Below, in pieces: positions 51,097 to 60,207 of a stretch of DNA of 64,000 nucleotides. The DNA lies in contig NZ_JACDTY010000022.1 in assembly GCF_013520985.1 (NCBI RefSeq), positions 1-64,000 of the forward strand, given 5' to 3'. The translations under genes and the position numbers were made by a program. Position 1 is the stretch's first letter. Each line of letters starts with the position of its first letter. This DNA is from Mesorhizobium neociceri (GTDB lineage Bacteria; Pseudomonadota; Alphaproteobacteria; Rhizobiales; Rhizobiaceae). The notes under the pieces are model-generated. The model was not told where the DNA came from. It saw only the letters and a list, made by a program, of their open reading frames with translations, and made no database searches.

Positions 51097-53007
51097 TCAC
51101 GCATTCCAAAGCCCCTTCTTCTTCATCTCCTCCATCTCACGACCCGCGCGTTCACGCAGCCGGGCGTCGCGCAGCAGTTTCTCCACCGCGGCGTCGTCGG
51201 ATTTGTCGGAATAGCGGAATTCGCTGTCGGCGTAGCGGTTGATCTCCTGCATGACCATGTCCATCGAGAACGGTCCGCGCAGTTCCTCGATCATGGCTTT
51301 CTTCTCGTCGTAGCCCTTGTGCATGAAGGCTTCCGGTTTCTCGAACCAGTCGTCGGGAAGCTCGATGTCCATGGCGCGCATCTTGATGGCGTCGGTGACG
51401 TTCTTGATGGCGCGGCCGGTGAAGCGCGGTTCGGCGTCCTTGATCAGGTGCAGATAGGTGCCGATGTCGGCCATCGATTTCGGCGCGCCATTCTCCTTCA
51501 TGTAGCGCTCATAGACCTTCATCAGCCCGTCTTCCTGCGGCTTCTCATGCTCCTCATAGGCCTCGGTCACGGCGCGCTCGATTTCCTGCGCGGCGTAAAG
51601 CTTGTGGTCGCCGAGCGGGATCTTGTGGTTCTTGCCGGCGAGCAGCACGAAGATGTCGATATAGTCGTCGCGGCTCTGCGGACCATCGACCAGCCAGCGG
51701 GCGCCGGCGCGCTGGCGCAGCGCGTCGTCGACATTTTCTGGATAGTTGGAGAACATGCCGAACGAGCAGTTGCCGCGCACCACCGTGCCGGCGCCGGCAA
51801 AGGCATCCATCAAGACACCGGTGATTTCCTGCTGGCCGGCCGAAGCGCGGTCGTCGGAGCGGCGTGCAGCCACCTGATCGATATCGTCGACGGTGCCGAA
51901 GCCGATGACGCGCGGGTTCAAGACATTGTTGATGAACTGACGGCAGTTCTGACCCGATTTGCCCTGGTAGGACGAAATCTGGTCGACGCCGAAATTCTCA
52001 TAGGCGAAGGGATAGCCGGCGACCTGGCAATAGCCGTTGACGAGGCCGGCGATCATCTGGATCAGCGTCGTCTTGCCGGTGCCGGGCGCGCCATCGCCGA
52101 TGAAGGTGAAGAGGAAACCGCCGAGCTCGACGAACGGGTTCAGCTCGCGCTCGAAATCATAGGCCATCAGCATCTTGGCGAGCTTGACCGACTGGTATTT
52201 GGCGATGTGGTTGCCGACGACCTCTTCCGGCTTCTTGAAGGTCATCACCAGCGGTTTCGAGCGCTTGCCGGGCGCGACGTCGAAGCCGTCGAGTGTAAAA
52301 TCGTCTGCGTCGATGCGGATATGGGCGTTCTCGAACGGGCCGATGCCGTCGAACCGGCCTTTGCGCGCCAGCAGCCCGTCGATCGCGACGCGCGCGAAGG
52401 CACGCGCCCGGGTTGTCAGGTCGCCATCATCCTTCGATCCTGCAATCGCCTTGTCGAGACCGGCGACGATCGACTTCACGGCATCCTGCGGCGTGTCGAA
52501 CAGGAAGTCCGGCTCGGGAATATCGTTGGGCGCCTCGCCGTCGCTGTCGATCAGCTGGAACAGATAGGAGGCAAGGCTGAAGGCTGAAACGTAAGCCGAG
52601 GCTGACAGAAGCTTCTTGAAGGTGGCGGCTTCGTCGCCTTCAAGCGGCGCGCGGGTGTTCTTGGCCTGCAGGCTTTCGAGGTCGGAGCCCTCGGCGAAGA
52701 CGTCGGAAATGGCGAGCGCAATCGCCAAGCCGCGGCGGGCGCGAAACAACAGCGTGTGCTGCGGGATGCTCATCAGCTGGTCGTCGGGATGGATGGCGGC
52801 GACGGTCTTGGTCAGCTCGACCTCGCGCGTGCGGCGCACCGAGCCGACCGAGACGGTCGAGACGAAGCGGCGGTTGGTGCCGGCAAGTGCGGTACCGGAT
52901 TCGCGCGAAGGGTCTTCGAGAACGACGACGCGGGTGATGAAGCTCTGCGCGGTGGCGCGGTGCTTTTCGATCGCCGCTTCCGGGATGGTGGTCAGGCCGG
53001 TGTCCAT
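51097..53007 (-). CDS. AAA+ ATPase (AAA-locus gene 3)
   Basis: 636 residues. After a 290-residue N-terminal region with no recognised domain, the AAA core shows Walker A GDGAPGTGKTT at 304-314, Walker B-like VIGFGTVDDID at 367-377, sensor-1-like SNYPENVDDALRQRAG from 420 with possible Arg finger R431 or R433, and a helical C-terminal tail (WFEKPEAFMHKGYDEK). The ATPase is probably an oligomeric remodeller. It starts 24 bases after the preceding unknown gene. Function unknown. Confidence 0.9.
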   Translation of the reverse strand: MDTGLTTIPEAAIEKHRATAQSFITRVVVLEDPSRESGTALAGTNRRFVSTVSVGSVRRTREVELTKTVAAIHPDDQLMSIPQHTLLFRARRGLAIALAISDVFAEGSDLESLQAKNTRAPLEGDEAATFKKLLSASAYVSAFSLASYLFQLIDSDGEAPNDIPEPDFLFDTPQDAVKSIVAGLDKAIAGSKDDGDLTTRARAFARVAIDGLLARKGRFDGIGPFENAHIRIDADDFTLDGFDVAPGKRSKPLVMTFKKPEEVVGNHIAKYQSVKLAKMLMAYDFERELNPFVELGGFLFTFIGDGAPGTGKTTLIQMIAGLVNGYCQVAGYPFAYENFGVDQISSYQGKSGQNCRQFINNVLNPRVIGFGTVDDIDQVAARRSDDRASAGQQEITGVLMDAFAGAGTVVRGNCSFGMFSNYPENVDDALRQRAGARWLVDGPQSRDDYIDIFVLLAGKNHKIPLGDHKLYAAQEIERAVTEAYEEHEKPQEDGLMKVYERYMKENGAPKSMADIGTYLHLIKDAEPRFTGRAIKNVTDAIKMRAMDIELPDDWFEKPEAFMHKGYDEKKAMIEELRGPFSMDMVMQEINRYADSEFRYSDKSDDAAVEKLLRDARLRERAGREMEEMKKKGLWNA

Positions 53008-53031
53008 GAAGGATGCTCCGTGGTGTTACGG

Positions 53032-54177
53032 TCAGACGTCTGAGATGACCTGCCCGTTGGACAGGATGTGGACCTTGTAGCCGGAAAAGATCTTCTGTGC
53101 CTCGCCGGCGGCGTAGAGTGCCTGGTAGGCCTCGTGCGGGATCAGGGCGTGGTTCTCGTAGCTCGACACGCCCTGGCGCGCGGCCTCGAGATCGTCGGTG
53201 TTGATGAAGAATTCCTGCGTCGTCTTCTCGCTGGAAAACAGGCCCTTGCGGCCGGGTTTCTCGCCTTTGGAGTAAACCTCCTGGATGGTCCAGGTGAGCA
53301 GCCAGGCATTTTCAGGCTTGCGAACCTTGGCCAGCACTTCGGTCACCGTCGAATTGTTGTCGGTAATGCCCGCGGAATAGAAGGGGCCAAGCACGACGCG
53401 GCGCAACTGCTTGGGGTGCAGCGGCTCGAAATCCTTGTCGAGATTGACCGCAATCGTCGCCGGCGACAGCGTGTAGGCGGAATTCTTTTCGGTGAAATCG
53501 TCGAAGCGGTGGGCAAGCTCTGGGTTGAGCAGGCCATCGACGGGCAACGGGATGTCGACCTGTTCGTTGAGTTTGCCGTTGCTGTCGACAAGCTGGCGGA
53601 TCATGGCTTCGGAGGAATCCTCCACCGTCACCATGTAGACCAGCGGCAGGTTGGCGCTGCCGTCGAATGTCGCCCAGTGCACGAGGTAATAAGGGCGAAA
53701 GGTCTTGGGATTGACCGAGACTTTGGCCGTCTGCGCCAGCGAGAACGGGCCAAAAGTCTGCTCGCTCTTGACGTCTTCGAGATAGAGCCGCTCGGCCATC
53801 GACTTCTGCAGCGCCTCGGGGAATTCCTTGTGGCGCAGGATGAAGTCGGCCATTTCCTCACGCAATTCTCCGGCCAGCGGGATGTTGGCCAGCCGCGCGT
53901 CGGCCTGGCGGCGATCGTTTTCCAGTTCGAGCAGGTTCTGGAAGACGGGATAACCGCTGTCGGCGCGCGAAATGCGAAACGTGTCCATGAAGCCGAGCCG
54001 GTTGCGCCAGCAGGAGAACGACTTGTCCAGCCGGGCAATGTATTCGGCCACGATCTTGGCGACGATGCCGTGCCGGTAGAGCGGCGAGCGGTCGTCGCGC
54101 ATGAACACTTCAAGGCCGCTGAGTGCGGCCGTGATGGCGGAAAAATAGCGCGCCGCCGCTTCGTTTTCGGGAGTCAT
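53032..54177 (-). CDS. Conserved protein of the AAA locus, unknown (gene 2)
   Basis: 381 residues, soluble, no membrane helix. Blocks: FSAITAALSGLEVFMRDDRS, HWATFDGSANLPLVYMVTVED, PKQLRRVVLGPFYSAGITDN. No family I can name. Sits 28 bases downstream of the coiled-coil gene and 24 bases upstream of the AAA gene. By position probably an accessory subunit. Confidence 0.8.
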   Translation of the reverse strand: MTPENEAAARYFSAITAALSGLEVFMRDDRSPLYRHGIVAKIVAEYIARLDKSFSCWRNRLGFMDTFRISRADSGYPVFQNLLELENDRRQADARLANIPLAGELREEMADFILRHKEFPEALQKSMAERLYLEDVKSEQTFGPFSLAQTAKVSVNPKTFRPYYLVHWATFDGSANLPLVYMVTVEDSSEAMIRQLVDSNGKLNEQVDIPLPVDGLLNPELAHRFDDFTEKNSAYTLSPATIAVNLDKDFEPLHPKQLRRVVLGPFYSAGITDNNSTVTEVLAKVRKPENAWLLTWTIQEVYSKGEKPGRKGLFSSEKTTQEFFINTDDLEAARQGVSSYENHALIPHEAYQALYAAGEAQKIFSGYKVHILSNGQVISDV

Positions 54178-54205
54178 GCCGGGTGTGCTCGCGTGCAGCC
54201 GCTCC

Positions 54206-55294
54206 TTACGACTGCACGTAGTTGGCCGAATTGTGCTTCTTCATCACGTCGTCGAAACGGCGGGCGAAGGCGTCGTCGGCGAGCTTCTTGCGGCGCTGGA
54301 TGTCGGAGCTGGCGACCATGTTCTTCTCGTGCATTTCGAGGAGATCGCCAATGTGCTTTTGCGAGGCGGCGCCGATGCCGGCCATGGTCTCTTCGGCGGT
54401 GTTGTCGACCTGGCTGCCCAGCGTGTTGATCTTGTGGGCGACATCCTGTTGGGCGGCGGTCTTCAGCGAATCTTCCAGCGCCTTGTAGAGCACGATCCGC
54501 TGCTCGGTATCGATGGTCAGCTTGTTGATCAGCGTCGACTGCGCGGCGATCTGGTTGTTAAGCGAATCGACAAAGGTCTGGAACATCGAGGTGTAGCGCT
54601 CCAGGGTCTGGCTCTCGGCCAGCAATTCCTGCTCCTTGGCCTGCTTTTCATTGTACTCGGTGGCCAGTTTCGAGCGCTCGCCCTCAAGCTGCGTGCGCTC
54701 CTTCTGGCTGGTCGACGCCGCGATCTTGTTCTCGATGTCGAGCAGCAGCGGGTTGACCTCCTCGATGCGTTTCTGCACCGCTTCGAGGTTGGTCATGGTC
54801 ACCTTGCGGCGCTCAATCACCTGCGACAGGCTGTTTTCGGAGGTCTTGTAGCGCTGGTCGAGGACCTCTTTCTGCGCCTTCAGGATGCCGACGATGGTGT
54901 CGGATTTGACCAGAAGCTCCTGCAGATTGCCGGCCAGCGACATGTTGCGGACGCGGTCGGTGCGCATGCGCTGCTTGCGCTGCGCGGAGAAGACGCCGAC
55001 AAAGCTTTCCCAGCCGGTGTAGTTCTTCATGCTTTCGAATTCGGTGCCGAAGACATTGGTGGCGTCCTCCAGACCGATGATCAGGTCGGCGATGTTGCCT
55101 TCCATCACCTTCTGCTGCTTCAGCACATCCTCGATGCGGGCATTTTCGATGTCGAAATTGGCGTCGCCGATCTTCTTGTCGGCGGTGGCAAGCGTATCAA
55201 GCACGGTGCCGGACTGCTCGATCTTGGTGCGCATGTCCTGCACGACCTGCCTGGTCTTGGCAATTTCGGCATCGAAATTCTGCAATGTCGCCAT
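54206..55294 (-). CDS. Long coiled-coil protein of the AAA locus, TelA-like in layout (gene 1)
   Basis: 362 residues, almost wholly helical and charged from residue 1 to 350, with few prolines and glycines. Segments such as VNPLLLDIENKIAASTSQKE and QTLERYTSMFQTFVDSLNNQ resemble, in style, the toxic-anion-resistance (TelA) proteins, though I cannot confirm homology. First gene of the five-gene run, with ATG 55294. May form a filament or scaffold for the AAA ATPase. Confidence 0.8.
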   Translation of the reverse strand: MATLQNFDAEIAKTRQVVQDMRTKIEQSGTVLDTLATADKKIGDANFDIENARIEDVLKQQKVMEGNIADLIIGLEDATNVFGTEFESMKNYTGWESFVGVFSAQRKQRMRTDRVRNMSLAGNLQELLVKSDTIVGILKAQKEVLDQRYKTSENSLSQVIERRKVTMTNLEAVQKRIEEVNPLLLDIENKIAASTSQKERTQLEGERSKLATEYNEKQAKEQELLAESQTLERYTSMFQTFVDSLNNQIAAQSTLINKLTIDTEQRIVLYKALEDSLKTAAQQDVAHKINTLGSQVDNTAEETMAGIGAASQKHIGDLLEMHEKNMVASSDIQRRKKLADDAFARRFDDVMKKHNSANYVQS

Positions 55295-55615
55295 AGGGGC
55301 CTCCCGCTTCGGCTTCCGGTCGCTGGCTGCGAACAGCGGCGAATATATGTGGGGTATCAGGGGATTGAAAGACGCAAGACAAGACCCGCCCCGAAAACAA
55401 AAAAACCGTCATCGTCTTGAAAGTCAATGAAGGCGGGGTCATGGCGTGATTAACCAGCCGGCCAAGCATTGTTCAACTGTCATTGAACTTTGACGCCGGC
55501 AAAGCAGTCGATCTCCACCGGCGCGGATGTCCTGAAATTCGATTGAGAACTCAATCGGTTGCAGGGGCGAGACAGCTGGCGAAAGCCGGCGCGATCACGC
55601 AACGCATACAGCCGT

Positions 55616-55999
55616 TCAAGGCTTCGGATCGGCCTTCAGATAGGCAATGACGTTGGCGATGTCATCGTCGCTGGTCAGGCCGGCGAACGCCATCCTGTTG
55701 CCGGGTACTTTTAGCTTGGGGGCGCTGAGATAGGCCTTGAGGTTGGCTTCGTCCCAGACGAGGCCGGCGGCGCCGGCATCCTTCATGGCCTGCGAATAGT
55801 GGAAATTCTCGGCGGTGCCGGCGGTGCGGCCGACCACACCCAGGAGATGCGGTCCGATCTTGTCGCGGTCGGTTGCCGCCTCGTGACAGGTCATGCAGCG
55901 GTAGAACACTTTCTTGCCCAGCGCGGCGTCGCCGTCGGCTTGCGCGGCGAGGATTCCGGCCAGGTAAAAGACAAGTGTGGACGAAATGGCTCGAAACAT
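55616..55999 (-). CDS. Periplasmic c-type cytochrome (cytochrome c2-like)
   Basis: 127 residues from ATG 55999 (frame extends to 56032). Signal peptide (MFRAISSTLVFYLAGILAAQA), then heme-binding CMTCH, KIGPHLLGVVGRTAG and Met ligand in VPGNRMAFAGLTSD. Class I monoheme cytochrome c. Electron carrier for the respiratory chain. Alone on the minus strand between the AAA locus and a glycosyltransferase gene. Confidence 0.9.
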   Translation of the reverse strand: MFRAISSTLVFYLAGILAAQADGDAALGKKVFYRCMTCHEAATDRDKIGPHLLGVVGRTAGTAENFHYSQAMKDAGAAGLVWDEANLKAYLSAPKLKVPGNRMAFAGLTSDDDIANVIAYLKADPKP

Positions 56000-56088
56000 G
56001 GCGGTCCCCGGCTGGCTCTGGCTGGGGGACAAAATAGGCTGCAGGCCTTAACAAACGCCGCATGGCGGCAGGATTGCGGAGCGGGGCA

Positions 56089-57273
56089 TCAACCCGTCCG
56101 CGGGAGCGGGATCGCCGCGACCGCTTGTTTGATTGCGGTTTCGATCGCTGCCAATGAATGGCTGTCGCGCACGAAGGCGCGGCCGAGTTCCGCCATCTCG
56201 ACCGCCGCTTGCGGCGTCGCCGACAGGTCGATGATTTTCGACGCCAGCTCGCCGGCATCGTCGCTGGACAGGAAATGCCTGCCCGCCTGCAGGCCAAGCC
56301 CTTCGACGGCCTTTTCGGTGGCGGCGACGACCAGGCCCGCCGCCATTGCCTCCAGCACCTTGATGCGGGTGCCGCCGCCAAAGCGCAGCGGGATTGGCGC
56401 ATAGCCGGCATGTCCGAGCAATTCCGGCAGATGCGGTGGGTTCTCGATCAGCTGCAGACCATGCTTCGCGCACAAACCGCGCACGACATCGCGCGGCGTC
56501 TTGCCGGCGACGGTGATCGACCATGGCCGGCCAGAGGCTGCGAGTCGCGGGACCATCCCGCGGCCAATCTGCTTGACGGCGTCGATGTTGGGGAAGTAGC
56601 CGAGATGGCCGATGAAGCACAGGCGCAGATCACGGTACCGCTCGGCACCAATCGGCAGGGAAAGCACGCTCTCATCCGGAATGGGGTTTGCGATGAGCTT
56701 GATGTCGTTGACGGGACCGAGAGCCGACAGCAGCGCCCCGTCGGCCCGGGAACAGACCCAGACCTGGTCGGCCATGGCTGCCGCATGTCTGTCGGCGTCG
56801 CGGGCCCCTGTCTTCTTGCGCCTGTTTTGGCGCCAGCCGCGAAGTTGCTGCCACAGCGTCAGCCCGGCGATGCGGTCGGCCACCGTTTGGGAATCTATGT
56901 TGTGCAGGTCAAGGACAGTGCGCGCGCGATGTTTCGACGCCAGCGTCAGCAACTGCGCAAGCACGATCTCCTCTATAACCACGAGGTCGGGGTCGAATTG
57001 CCCCCACAGAGCGTCTGCCTCAGCCAGTTCGTCGTCCGGTATGATGTGCATGGTCGGATGGGGGCTACGCCTGTACCAGGAAGCCCGGCCGCGTGCCGCC
57101 TCGATGATCCGGTGACGGATATTCGGCGGTGGAGAAGGCGCTGGGGCGCCAGTCAGGCTTACCGTCAGAACCTCGCCCATCGATGCCAAGGCGCGCGCGT
57201 TGGCGGCGTTCCTGATCTCGGCGCCTGATACCGGCGGAAACGGGCAATCGACTGTGAACTGGAGGATTCTCAT
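56089..57273 (-). CDS. Glycosyltransferase (family 4/1-like)
   Basis: 394 residues from ATG 57273; the longer frame runs back into tdk. N-terminal GT-B domain MRILQFTVDCPFPPVSGAEI, linker and C-terminal domain with the nucleotide-sugar motif LRFGGGTRIKVLEAMAAGLVVAATEKAVEGL. Probably adds a sugar to an envelope glycan. Gene begins 14 bases after tdk, suggesting co-transcription without a functional tie. Confidence 0.85.
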   Translation of the reverse strand: MRILQFTVDCPFPPVSGAEIRNAANARALASMGEVLTVSLTGAPAPSPPPNIRHRIIEAARGRASWYRRSPHPTMHIIPDDELAEADALWGQFDPDLVVIEEIVLAQLLTLASKHRARTVLDLHNIDSQTVADRIAGLTLWQQLRGWRQNRRKKTGARDADRHAAAMADQVWVCSRADGALLSALGPVNDIKLIANPIPDESVLSLPIGAERYRDLRLCFIGHLGYFPNIDAVKQIGRGMVPRLAASGRPWSITVAGKTPRDVVRGLCAKHGLQLIENPPHLPELLGHAGYAPIPLRFGGGTRIKVLEAMAAGLVVAATEKAVEGLGLQAGRHFLSSDDAGELASKIIDLSATPQAAVEMAELGRAFVRDSHSLAAIETAIKQAVAAIPLPRTG

Positions 57274-57287
57274 GTTGCCCCGGCCAT

Positions 57288-57899
57288 TCAGCCTCTGGTG
57301 AAGCCGATGAAGTCGTCGGGCTCGGCGCGGCCCATTTCCTCTTCCCAATGGCGACGGCAGAGCGAGACATAGACGTCCTTGCCGATCGCCACCTGTTCGC
57401 CTTGCCGTGCCACCTTGCCGTCGGGGCCAAGGCGCACGACCATTGTCGCCTTGCGGCCGCAGCGGCAGATGGTGCGCACTTCGCGCAGATCGTCGGCGAT
57501 GGCCAGAAGAGCGCGCGAACCGGAAAACAGATTGCCCTTGAAATCGGTGCGCAGGCCGTAGCACATGACCGGGATGTTCAGCCGGTCGGCGATGCGGGCA
57601 AGCTGCCAGACCTGCTCTTCCTCGAGAAATTGCGCCTCGTCGACGAAGATGCAATGCACGGTCGTGTGCTCGTGATGCTCGGCGACGCGGGCGTAGAGAT
57701 CGTCGCCATCTCGGAACATCTCGGCCTCGGTCTCCAGGCCGATGCGCGACGAGATCAACCCGGTGTCGCCCTTGCGGTAGTGACCGGCGACGAACAGCAT
57801 CGTCGTCATGCCGCGTTCACGATAATTGTAGGACGCCTGCAAGAGTATCGTCGTCTTGCCGGCATTCATCGTCGCATAGTGGAAGTAAAGCTTGGCCAT
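57288..57899 (-). CDS. tdk: Thymidine kinase (type II)
   Basis: 203 residues. P-loop ATMNAGKTTILLQ, catalytic-base DEAQFLEEEQ, and zinc lasso: ICRCGRKATMVVR with C and H in YVSLCRRHW. Phosphorylates thymidine for nucleotide salvage. Ends 14 bases before the glycosyltransferase ATG. Confidence 0.95.
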   Translation of the reverse strand: MAKLYFHYATMNAGKTTILLQASYNYRERGMTTMLFVAGHYRKGDTGLISSRIGLETEAEMFRDGDDLYARVAEHHEHTTVHCIFVDEAQFLEEEQVWQLARIADRLNIPVMCYGLRTDFKGNLFSGSRALLAIADDLREVRTICRCGRKATMVVRLGPDGKVARQGEQVAIGKDVYVSLCRRHWEEEMGRAEPDDFIGFTRG

Positions 57900-58280
57900 G
57901 CCGCCCTTTTAAGGTGTACCGCGTTTCAGGCGATGCCTGCCTGCAAATGGCTGATACCTGCGCTTCCGGTGCTCACGTACTTTGAGTACGCTCCGCTCCG
58001 GTTCTCGGCATCAACCATTTTCGGCTCGGCCTGACCTGAATCCCGGCACACCTTAAGCCGAGTTGGCGCGGCACGGGGAGGGGGCACGGCTGTATTTCAT
58101 GGGAAAAGCCATCTGCCATCGAAAAAGCGGCAGGCGTGTCGCTGTTTGGCCAGTCCGCGCCGTTGATCGTGATTGCCTTAGCGCTTGAAACCACACCAGA
58201 ATGGTGTTTGGCTGACGAAACAAGGCGGGCAGAGAAACCGTAACTACGCTTCGCCAAAGAATCACAATGGGAGACTACCA
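57900..58280. other. Gap between tdk and choX
   Basis: 381 bases. The first half holds repeat family 1 copy B (57927-58042). The rest, 58043-58280, shows no palindrome or gene; it must contain the promoters of tdk (-) and choX (+). Confidence 0.4.
57927..58042. repeat. Dispersed repeat family 1, copy B
   Basis: About 116 bases, CAGGCGATGCCTG to CTGACCTGAATC, matching 7349-7463 in order and length, and including the core seen at 119-151. It carries CGTACTTTGAGTACG as a small palindrome where copy A differs. Confidence 0.8.
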
Positions 58281-59216
58281 ATGTCGCGTATGAACACCTT
58301 CGTCGCCTGCCTCGGTCTGGCGACTTTCCTGTCCACGAGCGCTGCCCTTGCCGGCGATTCGGAGAGCTGCAAGGCGGTGCGCCTTTCCGATGTCGGCTGG
58401 ACCGACATCCAGGCGACGACCGGCGTCGCTTCGGTGCTGCTCACCGCGCTCGGCTACGAGCCGCAGACGATCCAGCTTTCGGTGCCGGTGACCATGGCGT
58501 CGCTGAAGAACAAGGATCTCGACGTCTTCCTCGGCAACTGGATGCCGTCGATGACCAACGACATCAAGGACTACACCGCCGACGGTTCGGTCGAGACGAT
58601 CAGCACCAACCTGACCGGCGCCGGCTACGGCATCGTCGTGCCGACCTATGTCGCCGACGCCGGCGTCAAGTCGCTGACCGATATCGGCAAGTTCAAGGAC
58701 AAGTTCAACGGCAAGATCTATGGCATCGAGGCCGGCAATGACGGCAACCGCATCATCCTCGACATGATCAAGAACCCGAAGGACAATCTCGAAGGCTTCG
58801 AACTGGTGGAATCTTCGGAGGCCGGCATGCTGACGCAGGCCGAGCAGTCGATGAAGAACAATGAGTGGATCGCCTTCCTCGGCTGGACGCCGCATCCGGT
58901 GATGGGTGCCATGAAGATCACCTATCTCGACGGCATGGGCGACAGCGGCTTCGGCGCCGCCACCGTCTTCACCAATGTGCGCAAGGGCTACACCACCGAA
59001 TGCCCGAATGCCGGCAAGTTCATCGCCAACCTGAAGTTCAACCTGGACATGGAAGGCGAGATGATGGACGCGATCCTGAAAGGCGGCGACGCCAACACGG
59101 TCGCAGCCGACTGGCTGAAGAAGCACCCTGACGCCGTTGCGCCGTGGATTGCCGGCGTCACCACCTTCGATGGCGGCGATGCGGCGGCGGCGGTCAAGAC
59201 CGCGCTCGGAAGCTGA
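58281..59216 (+). CDS. choX: Choline ABC transporter, substrate-binding protein
   Basis: 311 residues from ATG 58281 (GGGAGA ahead). Signal peptide MSRMNTFVACLGLATFLSTSAALA. OpuAC-type fold with the choline box aromatics in VGWTDIQATTG, VFLGNWMPSM, and LGWTPHPVMG. Delivers choline, with high affinity, to ChoW/ChoV. Followed by a hairpin terminator before choW, which may give more ChoX than the membrane parts. Confidence 0.94.
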   Translation: MSRMNTFVACLGLATFLSTSAALAGDSESCKAVRLSDVGWTDIQATTGVASVLLTALGYEPQTIQLSVPVTMASLKNKDLDVFLGNWMPSMTNDIKDYTADGSVETISTNLTGAGYGIVVPTYVADAGVKSLTDIGKFKDKFNGKIYGIEAGNDGNRIILDMIKNPKDNLEGFELVESSEAGMLTQAEQSMKNNEWIAFLGWTPHPVMGAMKITYLDGMGDSGFGAATVFTNVRKGYTTECPNAGKFIANLKFNLDMEGEMMDAILKGGDANTVAADWLKKHPDAVAPWIAGVTTFDGGDAAAAVKTALGS

Positions 59217-59246
59217 GCCGACTGAATTCGGCAAAGCCGAACCAGG

Positions 59247-59282
59247 AAGGGCAGCCAATTTAGAAAAGGCTGCCCTTTTTCA
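59247..59282 (+). terminator. Terminator or stabilising hairpin between choX and choW
   Basis: AAGGGCAGCC...GGCTGCCCTT (10 bp, loop 11) followed by TTTTT. Lies after choX and before choW in the same operon, so it could end part of the transcript or protect choX mRNA. Confidence 0.75.
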
Positions 59283-59352
59283 TATCCTGTGAGAAGATGA
59301 CGTAACGACAGCAGAGCCGGGGGCAGGCGGTCTCGCGCATGAGAGGGGCGAT

Positions 59353-60207
59353 ATGGATCCGATTTCGAAATTCATGGTCGATCACAAGATACCGATCGGC
59401 GCCTGGGGAAAGGCGTTCTTCGGTTTCCTCACCGACAATTTCGACACTGTGTTCAGGGCTTTTTCGAACGGCCTCAACTTCCTGCTCGACGGGCTGGTCG
59501 ACATCCTTTTGGTGGTGCCGCCAGTGCTGCTGGCGCTGATCGTCGCCATCATCGCCTGGCTGCTGCAGCGCTCGCGGCCACTGGCCATCGGCGTCTTCCT
59601 CGGCCTGATCTTCATCATCAACCAGAACCTCTGGAAGCAGACGGTGCAGACGCTGGTGCTGGTCGTGGCGGCCGCCACCATGGCGATGGCCATCGGCGTG
59701 CCGCTCGGCATCTGGGCCGCGCACAAGCCCAAGGTCTACCGCATCATGCTGCCGGTGCTCGACCTGATGCAGACGCTGCCGACCTTCGTCTACCTGATCC
59801 CGGTCTTGACGCTGTTCGGCCTCGGCAACGCGCCCGGCCTCATCGTCACCATCATCTTCGTCATCCCGACCGCGGTGCGCCTCACCCATCTCGGCGTCGT
59901 CTCGGTGCCGAAGTCGATCATCGAGGCCGGCGAGGCGTTCGGCGCCACCAAGCAGCAGCTGCTTTGGAAGGTCGAGTTGCCCTCGGCGCTGCCGACCATC
60001 ATGGCCGGTCTGACGCAATCGATCATGCTGTCGCTGTCGATGGTGGTGTTCGCAGCGCTGATCGGCGCCGGCGGCCTCGGCACTGAAATCAACCGTGCGC
60101 TCGGCTCGCGCCGCATCGACCTCGGGCTCGAAGCCGGCCTGGCGATTGTGGTGCTCGCCATCGTGCTCGACCGAATGACGCGCATCGGCGTTGGAGGCAA
60201 GAAATGA
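59353..60207 (+). CDS. choW: Choline ABC transporter, permease
   Basis: 284 residues, six or seven hydrophobic helices (from about 44). The EAA loop EAGEAFGATKQQLLWKVELP near residues 196-215 is the ATPase contact. Matches ChoW/ProW of the glycine betaine and choline family. Stop codon overlaps the choV start by 4 bases (ATGA), so the two are translationally coupled. Confidence 0.94.
   Translation: MDPISKFMVDHKIPIGAWGKAFFGFLTDNFDTVFRAFSNGLNFLLDGLVDILLVVPPVLLALIVAIIAWLLQRSRPLAIGVFLGLIFIINQNLWKQTVQTLVLVVAAATMAMAIGVPLGIWAAHKPKVYRIMLPVLDLMQTLPTFVYLIPVLTLFGLGNAPGLIVTIIFVIPTAVRLTHLGVVSVPKSIIEAGEAFGATKQQLLWKVELPSALPTIMAGLTQSIMLSLSMVVFAALIGAGGLGTEINRALGSRRIDLGLEAGLAIVVLAIVLDRMTRIGVGGKK

Noticed and set aside
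50950..55420. Long plus-strand frames (545, 453 and 414 residues) over the AAA locus
   Set aside because: Mirror frames of the minus-strand genes, typical of GC-rich coding DNA; no start signals or motifs.
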